Origin: Fluviicola sp.
GTDB lineage: Bacteria; Bacteroidota; Bacteroidia; Flavobacteriales_D; Crocinitomicaceae
Length of the DNA stretch: 64,000 nt
Direction of reading: 5' to 3'
Assembly (NCBI RefSeq): GCF_039596395.1
Contig: NZ_JBCNJT010000001.1
Location: forward strand, 434,001-498,000
In this document: positions 55,817 to 62,681 of the stretch, piece after piece
How the letters are laid out: each line of letters opens with the position of its first letter
Position numbering within the stretch: position 1 is the stretch's first letter
Notes under the pieces: generated by a model
Told to the model about the DNA's origin: nothing
The model's database searches: none
What the model saw: only the letters and a program-made list of their open reading frames with translations
Position numbers and translations under genes: made by a program

Positions 55817-56674
55817 ATGAACAAATTAACACTTGCGTTCTATTCCGGTTGCTTCCTTCTGATTGCTTCTTGTAATCTCAATCCGCCGAAAACCGTTGAC
55901 GGGGTAAATGCTTCGGAACAATTGATCGACACTTCGGGTACGACCATAGCCACGCGCTTTTTGCCCCCTGAAGGTTACGGGCGAAAATCACAGGACAGCA
56001 GCAGTTTCGGGTTTTATTTGCGGAACCTGCCATTAAAAAAACATGGCTCGGAAGTGCATTTATACAACGGAAGCCTGAAGGGAAACCAAACGGCTCATGC
56101 GGCGGTTGTCAACATGTCTGTCGGGAATCGTGATTTGCAGCAATGTGCGGATGCGGTCATGCGTTTGCGCGGAGAATATTTGTTCCACAACAAGCGATTT
56201 TCAGACATTCATTTCCGGTTTGTAAGCGGGTTTAATTGCGAATATTCGAAATGGCGGGAAGGAAATCGGGTGGCTCTCAATGGAAATTCGGTCTTTTGGC
56301 AGAAATCGGCAGCAGCTGATAAAAGTTATGCATCTTTCCTGAAGTACATGGAAACAGTTTTCAATTATGCCAGTACACTTTCGCTGGAAAAGGAATTGCG
56401 TTCCATCGAACTGAAAGATGTGGAGATCGGTGATGTACTGATCCGTGGTGGAGCTCCCGGACATGCGGTCATTGTAGTGGACATGGCTGAAAATGCGGAT
56501 GGAGAAAAGTTGGTGCTTTTGGCTCAAAGCTACATGCCGGCGCAGGAAATACAGGTGCTTCTAAACCCGATGAACAGGAATACCTCACCCTGGTACAACC
56601 TGGAAGAGCGCGCGAAGATTTACACACCGGAATGGACGTTTGAAGCGCACCAGTTAAGAAGATTTGAGAAGTAA
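55817..56674 (+). CDS. DUF4846 lipoprotein
   Basis: A 285-residue lipoprotein (lipobox IASC, cysteine 19). The body matches DUF4846: an N-terminal FLPPEGYGRKSQDSSSFGFYLRNLPLK block, AAVVNMSVGNRDLQQCADAVMRLRGEYL in the middle, and DVEIGDVLIRGGAPGHAVIVVDMA toward the end. The last has the GD ... GHAVIV pattern seen in papain-fold (NlpC/P60-like) proteins. The family's biochemical function is not known. A TATCTTGG element, one mismatch from consensus, lies 30 bases upstream. Confidence 0.82.
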   Translation: MNKLTLAFYSGCFLLIASCNLNPPKTVDGVNASEQLIDTSGTTIATRFLPPEGYGRKSQDSSSFGFYLRNLPLKKHGSEVHLYNGSLKGNQTAHAAVVNMSVGNRDLQQCADAVMRLRGEYLFHNKRFSDIHFRFVSGFNCEYSKWREGNRVALNGNSVFWQKSAAADKSYASFLKYMETVFNYASTLSLEKELRSIELKDVEIGDVLIRGGAPGHAVIVVDMAENADGEKLVLLAQSYMPAQEIQVLLNPMNRNTSPWYNLEERAKIYTPEWTFEAHQLRRFEK

Positions 56675-56728
56675 AAATCTAAATCAAAAAAGAACATTGA
56701 TGTATTTTTAGTTTTTTGTATATCAGAT

Positions 56729-56757
56729 TGTTACCGTTAAAAGTGTTCGTATCTTTG
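56729..56757 (+). promoter_or_regulatory. Consensus promoter without an obvious gene
   Basis: TTG, 18-19 bases, then TATCTTTG at 56750-56757: one of the best -33/-7 matches in the window. The transcript would start near 56763, 160 bases before map, and contains no ORF of note. It may give map a second, longer leader or drive a small RNA. The rest of the 250-base gap holds only the repeat at 56849. Confidence 0.5.
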
Positions 56758-56848
56758 GGAACACCCAAATTTGGAAATTCCTGAATACCATCATTTGGTA
56801 AATCAAGAGTAATCTTTCTTAATTCTAAGGAATAATAAGGGATCACTC

Positions 56849-56886
56849 AATTCGTCATTCATAATTCGGCATTCGCAATTCAATTT
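56849..56886. repeat. ATTCxGCATTC-type intergenic repeat, copy 2
   Basis: Tandem ATTCGTCATTC, ATAATTCGGCATTCGC and AATTCAATT units, related to 28334-28376 on the opposite strand. Confidence 0.45.
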
Positions 56887-56890
56887 GAAG

Positions 56891-56898
56891 TATCTTTG
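56891..56898 (+). promoter_or_regulatory. -7 promoter element for map
   Basis: TATCTTTG, exact match. Transcription would start around 56903-56905, on top of the ATG at 56904, so the ATG at 56925 is the better start. Confidence 0.6.
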
Positions 56899-56924
56899 CA
56901 TCGATGAATTTCCTGAATAAGAGT

Positions 56925-57707
56925 ATGATCAAATATAAAACAGCCGAAGAAATTGAAATTATGCGCCAGGCAGCTTTAGTAGTTAGCCGGACATTGGGGA
57001 AAGTAGCAGAAATGATGCGTCCCGGAGTAACTCCGCTGGAATTGGACAAAATGGCGGAAGCTTATATCCGTTCCCAGGATGCAATTCCCGGATTTTTGGG
57101 ATTGTACGGATGTCCGAGTACCTTGCTGATTTCTGTCAACGAACAGGTCGTTCACGGATTACCTACTGAAAGACCGATCCAGGAAGGCGATATTGTTTCT
57201 GTGGATTGCGGAGCTGTTTACAAAGGATACTACGGAGATCATGCTTACACATTTGCTGTGGGGAAAATCTCGGAAGCAAAAAGAAAGTTGCTGGATGTGA
57301 CTTTGGAATGCTTGTATTTGGGAATCGAACAGGCAAAAGTTGGAAACCGCATTGATGATATCGGCTGGGCTATTCAGACACATGCCGAAAATAACGGTTA
57401 CGGTGTAGTTCGTGAATTGGTAGGACACGGATTGGGGAAAACCCTGCACGAAGACCCTCAAGTTCCGAATTACGGGAAAAGAGGTCGCGGCAAAAAAATC
57501 ATGAATGGCCTTACGATCGCTATTGAACCGATGATCAATATGGGAACCGAAAAAGTGATCCAATTGGAAGATAACTGGACAATCGTAACTGCTGACGGCC
57601 AACCGAGTGCGCATTTTGAGCACGATATTGCGGTAGTTGACGGAAAACCGGTTATCCTTTCCACATTCGACTATATCGAAGAAGCTTTGGCGAAGAAAAA
57701 TGATTAG
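56925..57707 (+). CDS. map: Type I methionine aminopeptidase
   Basis: Removes the N-terminal methionine from new proteins. From the ATG at 56925 the product is 260 residues (MIKYKTAEEIEIMRQAALVVSRTL), the standard length for MapA-type enzymes; the upstream ATG at 56904 coincides with the expected transcription start. Metal ligands are in VSVDCGA, YYGDHAYTF, the VGHGLGKTLHEDP histidine, AIEPMI and FEHDIAV. The substrate-pocket motif VHGLP is present. The next gene overlaps its last 8 bases. Confidence 0.95.
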   Translation: MIKYKTAEEIEIMRQAALVVSRTLGKVAEMMRPGVTPLELDKMAEAYIRSQDAIPGFLGLYGCPSTLLISVNEQVVHGLPTERPIQEGDIVSVDCGAVYKGYYGDHAYTFAVGKISEAKRKLLDVTLECLYLGIEQAKVGNRIDDIGWAIQTHAENNGYGVVRELVGHGLGKTLHEDPQVPNYGKRGRGKKIMNGLTIAIEPMINMGTEKVIQLEDNWTIVTADGQPSAHFEHDIAVVDGKPVILSTFDYIEEALAKKND

Positions 57708-58290
57708 TGAACGCATCGTTTTACTAGCCGTTCTGACCGCCTCCATGTACGGATTATCCACCTTTATGAAGGATGGAGCATTCATTTTTCCGTTTGGATT
57801 ATATAAAGTGGGATTGTTCCTGGTGGCTGCAATTTTGCTGATCGCCAACCGGAAAAAAATCCGGTTGAAAGAAGTAACCCTGATCCTTTGGACCGTTTTT
57901 TTAGCAGTTTCCTCCAAATTTGTGATGCAACTGCTTTTCTCAGACCTGGATTTTGAAGAAGAACCCGATTCGATCATTGTCTTTTCATCCTGGTTTTTCC
58001 TGGGATTCGTGGTTTTCTTTTTTTTCTGGCAGATCTTGCTTGCATTCGAAGATAAAACCATGTATCGCTGGCTTCAGATTGCCAATGGAGCAGCTATGTC
58101 GGTGTGTTTGATGATAGGCCTGTTCGAATGGCTGATCGTTCCTACGTGGATGTGGCTACTGAGTGTTTTCCTGAGTAAATCCGAAAACCCGATGCACAAA
58201 TCCGTAGTTGGTTTGGTTGGATTTGTGATTCTCAGTTCCTGGTGTTCGGCGTTGTATTTCGGAAAGGAAGCCATCCTGGGAAACCTGTAA
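57700..58290 (+). CDS. Membrane protein of unknown function
   Basis: A 196-residue integral membrane protein starting at the ATG at 57700, which overlaps the end of map by 8 bases. About five to six hydrophobic segments are visible (VLLAVLTASMYGLSTFM, GLFLVAAILLI, LILWTVFLAVSS, IIVFSSWFFLGFVVFFFFWQ, GAAMSVCLMIGLFEWLIV, SVVGLVGFVILSSWCSALYF). No family recognised and no catalytic residue evident. Co-translation with map is likely, but a functional link is not implied. Confidence 0.72.
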   Translation: MISERIVLLAVLTASMYGLSTFMKDGAFIFPFGLYKVGLFLVAAILLIANRKKIRLKEVTLILWTVFLAVSSKFVMQLLFSDLDFEEEPDSIIVFSSWFFLGFVVFFFFWQILLAFEDKTMYRWLQIANGAAMSVCLMIGLFEWLIVPTWMWLLSVFLSKSENPMHKSVVGLVGFVILSSWCSALYFGKEAILGNL

Positions 58291-58303
58291 CATTTCGGGC
58301 CGG

Positions 58304-59929
58304 ATGCATTATGGAATGAAGAACCAACTGAATATGCGATACCGTTTACTCCTTCTGATTTTAGTTCCCTGTTTTTTGAATGCTCAAAGTATTCCGGAAC
58401 AAATCAATTTCATTTTAAAGAAAACTCCGCGAACGGTTGAGAAATATACCAAACCGTCAAAAAGCAATGTGATTTTCCTGGAAACTGCGTTTAATAATGC
58501 CGTTTTTAAAGACAAGGAATTGCTCAATTCGGTCAAGGATAAAGTAATCCTGAAAATTGAACTGATCTATACGACTTACCGCAAATCGGAAACATTTGAT
58601 CAGCACGGTTTGAGCAGAAAACGCCTGGAGAATTTATTTTTAACTGCTCCGAACAGTCTGGAACAATCCGGAATCGAGTGGATCTTAATTGCCCAGTCGG
58701 GCTGTCAGTCTGCCGAAGAAGGGAAGGATTATTTTCACGGTTTTGCGATTACGTATCGCGATTTGCCGGATGTCATTACAACGAAAGTGGAATCAAACTT
58801 TATCCGCGATGTTACGGCCGGGAAGATCAAATCGTATGCCTACGATACCTATCTGAAAAGGGAAACCGAGAAAATGGAGAAAGATTCGGTAGACGATGCA
58901 GAGCCGGTTATTGTACTTCCGAAATTTCCGCACAGCGAACAGGCACGAATCAATTACTTTTCGAAATACCTCAATTTTCCTCCGGAAGCATCCGGACCGA
59001 AGAAAGTAGATGTACAGTTCATCATCAGCAAGGAAGGGAAGATTACACAAATCAATTTCCCGACGCTGCCCGGCCCTTCGCCGTATAAAGAAGAAATCCG
59101 GGAGTTTATTAAAACCATGCCGGATTGGACGCCGGGAACACTGAACGGAAAACCAACGGAATGCATGGTGCAGTTTTCGGTCGATTTTATGAACCGGGGA
59201 AGTGTCATTCCTTCTCCGCTGGAGATTTTCGCTACAGAAGTTCCTCCGAAATTAAAAGCAAAAATGCCGGCTTATGATTACAATGCGATTAAGCCGCAGC
59301 CATCGTCCAACCAGGTCAGTAAAGCGCTTGCGAAAGTAGATTGGTCAAAAGCTACGCTGGTGTGTGATGTAACGGGCAGTATGGCCCCGTACAATGCGCA
59401 GGTGATGGAATTTATTGCAGCCCAGTTAAAGAACAAACTCCAGGCGCCTAAGCAATTTGTATTTTTCAATGACGGAGACAACCGGAAAGATAAAACGAAG
59501 AAAGCCGGGCAAACCGGAGGCGTTTACAATTATACTTCCGGTAACCTGGATTCAATTTCCGAATTCATGATCTATGTAATGAATCAGGGTTCGGGAGGTG
59601 ATTTACCGGAAAACAATGTGGAAGCACTGATCTATTCATTGAAAAGTTATCCGCGAACGGAGAAATTGATTCTGATTGCAGACAATTTTGCTTCACCGAG
59701 GGATATGTCGCTGATCGGGAGTATCGGTATTCCGGTGCATGTGGTGGTTTGCGGCGGAACAATCCTGAATGAGGATTACCTGGACATTGCCTACAAAACG
59801 AAAGGTTCTTTGAGCTTTAACGGAACTGATTACAAAGATTTCTACACCTTTGAAGACGGATCGACAATGCATATCGGGAAAACGACTTATGTGTTGAAGA
59901 AAGGGCATTTTGTGCAGAAGAGAGACTAA
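58304..59929 (+). CDS. Exported TonB-C / von Willebrand A fusion protein
   Basis: A 541-residue exported protein; the compact signal peptide MRYRLLLLILVPCFLNAQS suggests that the ATG at 58334 is an equally good start. Residues ~235-297 look like a TonB C-terminal domain (KKVDVQFIISKEGKITQINFP, then FIKTMPDWTPGTLNGKPT). Residues ~350-530 form a von Willebrand A-like domain with the metal-site motif DVTGS at 355-359 and later ILIADNFASPRDM and VHVVVCGGT. There is no N-terminal TonB anchor or proline linker, so it is not a normal TonB. Role unknown. Its stop overlaps the convergent barrel gene by 4 bases. Confidence 0.75.
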   Translation: MHYGMKNQLNMRYRLLLLILVPCFLNAQSIPEQINFILKKTPRTVEKYTKPSKSNVIFLETAFNNAVFKDKELLNSVKDKVILKIELIYTTYRKSETFDQHGLSRKRLENLFLTAPNSLEQSGIEWILIAQSGCQSAEEGKDYFHGFAITYRDLPDVITTKVESNFIRDVTAGKIKSYAYDTYLKRETEKMEKDSVDDAEPVIVLPKFPHSEQARINYFSKYLNFPPEASGPKKVDVQFIISKEGKITQINFPTLPGPSPYKEEIREFIKTMPDWTPGTLNGKPTECMVQFSVDFMNRGSVIPSPLEIFATEVPPKLKAKMPAYDYNAIKPQPSSNQVSKALAKVDWSKATLVCDVTGSMAPYNAQVMEFIAAQLKNKLQAPKQFVFFNDGDNRKDKTKKAGQTGGVYNYTSGNLDSISEFMIYVMNQGSGGDLPENNVEALIYSLKSYPRTEKLILIADNFASPRDMSLIGSIGIPVHVVVCGGTILNEDYLDIAYKTKGSLSFNGTDYKDFYTFEDGSTMHIGKTTYVLKKGHFVQKRD

Positions 59930-61071
59930 AACCATAAACCAATACTAGCAATCCCTTCCCAGCGAATATTGTTGGAATGTTCATTGTAGTAGAAAATCTT
60001 CTCGCTTGCTTTCGTTTTCAATACCCGCGATTCAATGCGGAAAAATGCATTCGGAATCGGTTTGTATTCGAATCCAAGCGTTCCGCCCAAAATGTCCAGC
60101 CCTGTAAGGTTGTGATTTTCATTTTCAATAGGACCTGTGAGGATTTCATCCGGATCACTGAAGATCTCAGCACGGGTATATGCGGCAATAAAATGCGTAA
60201 AACGGTATTTGAAAGCGGCAATTCCGGAGAAAATATAGGCCGTTTGATTGGGATTATTTAAACGGCTGTTTTGCTGGTACCCGAAATTTGCTTCCAGTCC
60301 GAGAACAATGTGATTGGTTTTAAAAACCCCGATGTAATTGGTGTAATGGCGAAAATGGTTCTGGGAAACATAACTGGGATATTCGTCGCAGACAATGGAA
60401 CTTAAAGTGTGTGTCCAATGATTCCCGGTGTATGCCACTGAAGCTCCGATCGCTTTGTTCTTGTTTGTTTCGATAAAGGTGCTGAATCCGTTGAAAACAT
60501 TGATTTGGTAGGTCCATTTATCGGATTGTTGCCAGGTCAATTTGGCCCCACTTAAAAAGTAGGGTTCAAAATAAGTGGTCATGGCAATGCTGGTCGTGAT
60601 GTTTTCGCGTGGCTGAATGGATTCCAAACCGATGTGAGTCCGGAAATAACCGGCATCGATCCATAATTTCTTATAGATCCGGAACCCGACATTTGCTTCC
60701 TGGATCAGGTTGAGGTTTTGCGACCAGGCACTTAAAGGAATATCGCCGTAAAAAAGTGTGGCAATTCCACGCATGCGGCGGCTCTCGTATTTGGCAGAAA
60801 TCTGGATGATATTGATCCCGAATTGATTGTTTTTCGGGGATGAGGTAGGAAATTTGGAATATCCTCCTGCGCCTAATGTATCGGTGTAATAGCTGTAGTA
60901 CGTATCAATGTACCCCGAAACTTTGACTTTTCCGGTCGTATCGTATTCCTGGTGGTAAGGATTTACCCGGGTTCCCGTAAAAGTAAGGTCCGTAGTATCT
61001 TTTTTAAAGATCTGGCTACGAACAAACGGTGAACATAAAACAACCAAACAAACGGTGACGAGCGCTTTCAT
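59926..61071 (-). CDS. Outer-membrane beta-barrel, OmpL/porin-2-like
   Basis: A 381-residue exported protein (signal peptide ending in FVRSQIF). It consists of amphipathic strands and ends in WEGIASIGLWF with a terminal phenylalanine. The opening VKVSGYIDTYYSYYTDT, then NQFGINIIQISAKYESRRMRGIATLFYGDIP and AGYFRTHIGLESIQPRENITTS, match the beta-barrel-porin-2 (OmpL-like) family of Bacteroidota. It is predicted to be an outer-membrane channel with unknown substrate. The upstream gap contains an inverted repeat and the divergent dusB promoter. Confidence 0.82.
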   Translation of the reverse strand: MKALVTVCLVVLCSPFVRSQIFKKDTTDLTFTGTRVNPYHQEYDTTGKVKVSGYIDTYYSYYTDTLGAGGYSKFPTSSPKNNQFGINIIQISAKYESRRMRGIATLFYGDIPLSAWSQNLNLIQEANVGFRIYKKLWIDAGYFRTHIGLESIQPRENITTSIAMTTYFEPYFLSGAKLTWQQSDKWTYQINVFNGFSTFIETNKNKAIGASVAYTGNHWTHTLSSIVCDEYPSYVSQNHFRHYTNYIGVFKTNHIVLGLEANFGYQQNSRLNNPNQTAYIFSGIAAFKYRFTHFIAAYTRAEIFSDPDEILTGPIENENHNLTGLDILGGTLGFEYKPIPNAFFRIESRVLKTKASEKIFYYNEHSNNIRWEGIASIGLWF

Positions 61072-61099
61072 CGAGTAATATTGAGTCGCGAATTTAATG

Positions 61100-61182
61100 A
61101 TTCTAAGGTAACTTCGACTCCGCTCAGTCTCCTTAGAATAAATTAGATCAAATGAAAAAGTTGCCTGAGCCGAGTCGAAAGC
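61100..61182. repeat. CTGAGCGGAGTCGAA-type inverted repeat pair
   Basis: CTTCGACTCCGCTCAG (61112-61127) faces CCTGAGCCGAGTCGAA (61164-61179). The first lies in the loop of a 9-bp stem ATTCTAAGG/CCTTAGAAT (61100-61139). A further single arm is at 62314-62328. This is a dispersed intergenic element, not part of a gene. Confidence 0.6.
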
Positions 61183-61207
61183 ATTTTTTTCATTTTGAAT
61201 TTAGCCG

Positions 61208-61215
61208 TATCTTTG
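61208..61215 (+). promoter_or_regulatory. -7 promoter element for dusB
   Basis: TATCTTTG, exact match, ending 5 bases before the dusB ATG at 61220. The transcript would start at or next to the start codon. Confidence 0.6.
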
Positions 61216-61219
61216 CACC

Positions 61220-62221
61220 ATGGTAAAAATCCGGGATATTGAGTTGGGTGAATTTCCGCTCCTTCTGGCACCAATGGAAGACGTGAGTGATCCGCCGTTC
61301 AGGGCTTTGTGTAAGAAACACGGAGCTGATTTGATGTACACTGAATTCATTTCTTCCGAGGGATTGATCCGTGATGCAATCAAAAGCCGTCAGAAACTGG
61401 ATATTTTCGATTACGAAAAGCCGATCGGGATTCAAATCTTTGGTGGTGATGAGGAAGCAATGGCCATGTCGGCAAAAATTGTGGATGCTACCAATCCGGA
61501 TATCCTGGATATTAACTTCGGTTGTCCGGTAAAGAAAGTGGTTTCCAAAGGAGCAGGAGCAGGAGTATTGAAAGATGTGGATTTGATGGTCCGTCTCACA
61601 AAGGCGTGTATCAATTCCACGAAACTACCCGTTACCGTTAAGACGCGTTTGGGCTGGGACCATTCAATGATCAACATCATTGAAGTGGCCGAGCGCCTGC
61701 AGGATATCGGAGTGGAAGCTTTATCCATTCACGGACGTACACGCGCCCAGATGTACAAAGGTGAAGCTGATTGGACCCACATTGCAGAAGTCAAGAACAA
61801 TCCGCGCATCAAGATCCCGATTTTCGGGAACGGGGATATCGATTCACCGGAAAAAGCATTGGAATATAAAAACCGTTACGGAGTAGACGGAATCATGATC
61901 GGTCGCGCAAGTATCGGTTATCCGTGGATTTTCAATGAAATCAAACACTTTATGGAAACCGGTGAACATTTGGCGGTTCCGGGAGTGAAAGACAGGGTAG
62001 AAGCTGCCCGTGATCACTTAATGATGAGTGTGAAATGGAAAGGTGAACGATTGGGAGTTGTTGAAATGAAACGCCATTATACGAATTACTTCAAAGGAAT
62101 TGCCCATTTCAAGGAATACCGTACCAAGTTGGTGACTTCGTTTGATTTGCAGGAAATACTGGATACGCTTTCGTACCTGGAAGAAAACGCGGAAGAGTTT
62201 ATTTTTTCGAACCCGGTTTGA
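61220..62221 (+). CDS. dusB: tRNA-dihydrouridine synthase
   Basis: FMN-dependent reduction of uridine to dihydrouridine in tRNA D-loops. The 333 residues include the FMN-binding start FPLLLAPMEDVSDPPFRALCKKHGADLMYTEF and DINFGCPVKKVVSKGAGAGVLK, where the cysteine is the proton donor. Also present are VKTRLGWD, SIHGRTRAQMYKGEADW, FGNGDI and DGIMIGRASIGYPWIF. The DusB subtype is the usual one in Bacteroidota. The start is firm because the conserved APM lies only 19 residues in. The promoter position predicts an almost leaderless mRNA. Confidence 0.94.
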   Translation: MVKIRDIELGEFPLLLAPMEDVSDPPFRALCKKHGADLMYTEFISSEGLIRDAIKSRQKLDIFDYEKPIGIQIFGGDEEAMAMSAKIVDATNPDILDINFGCPVKKVVSKGAGAGVLKDVDLMVRLTKACINSTKLPVTVKTRLGWDHSMINIIEVAERLQDIGVEALSIHGRTRAQMYKGEADWTHIAEVKNNPRIKIPIFGNGDIDSPEKALEYKNRYGVDGIMIGRASIGYPWIFNEIKHFMETGEHLAVPGVKDRVEAARDHLMMSVKWKGERLGVVEMKRHYTNYFKGIAHFKEYRTKLVTSFDLQEILDTLSYLEENAEEFIFSNPV

Positions 62222-62313
62222 CTTCGATTCAGCCACGGCTGACTCAATCACTGATTCTATGAATTAAGATAAGACAGGAACAAATCGTTCCGCTCGGGAA
62301 TCTGTTAAGGAGG

Positions 62314-62328
62314 CTGAGCGGAGTAGAA
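62314..62328. repeat. CTGAGCGGAGTAGAA repeat arm
   Basis: One arm of the element described at 61100-61182, with one base changed, in the gap between dusB and the small TonB-C-like gene. Confidence 0.45.
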
Positions 62329-62330
62329 TC

Positions 62331-62672
62331 CTACTGTACTTTATACGTATACTTCACGCGCACATGTTCGAATGCTGCGTAACGTGTTCCGGCTGTAAAC
62401 TTCAGTTTTTTAGCAGCATTTTCAGCTTTCATGCGGGAAGGTGTAGATTTAATGGTCGATTGCTCACCAATGATCTTGGTTCCTGTTACCACTCCTTCGC
62501 GATTCACCGCTAATTCAACTACAACTACTCCTTCAGCGGCAGAAGAAAGCGTGAAATTTTCTGTTGTGGTCAGTAGTTTCCGACCTGAGTCAACCAATGT
62601 TCCGGTAAGTACCTGAGAGTCAGCCTGGGAATAGCTTAAGCATAAAATTGCGAGTAGAATCAGTTTTTTCAT
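62331..62672 (-). CDS. Small secreted TonB-C-like protein
   Basis: A 113-residue protein with a signal peptide ending in SQADSQV. The mature ~93 residues carry the TonB C-terminal-like strand-turn-strand GVVVVELAVNREGVVTGTKIIG, a helix (SRMKAENAAKKLKF) and a final strand VRVKYTYKVQ. It has no membrane anchor and no box for contact with ExbB/D, so it cannot be a classical TonB; it is a free periplasmic domain. Function unknown. It begins 9 bases after the end of recG on the same strand and may share its transcript. Confidence 0.68.
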   Translation of the reverse strand: MKKLILLAILCLSYSQADSQVLTGTLVDSGRKLLTTTENFTLSSAAEGVVVVELAVNREGVVTGTKIIGEQSTIKSTPSRMKAENAAKKLKFTAGTRYAAFEHVRVKYTYKVQ

Positions 62673-62681
62673 TGTTCAAGT

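Noticed and set aside
57159-58061. 300-codon minus-strand ORF over map and the membrane protein
   Set aside because: Both plus-strand genes are well supported by family motifs or membrane segments; the reverse frame has no recognisable domain.
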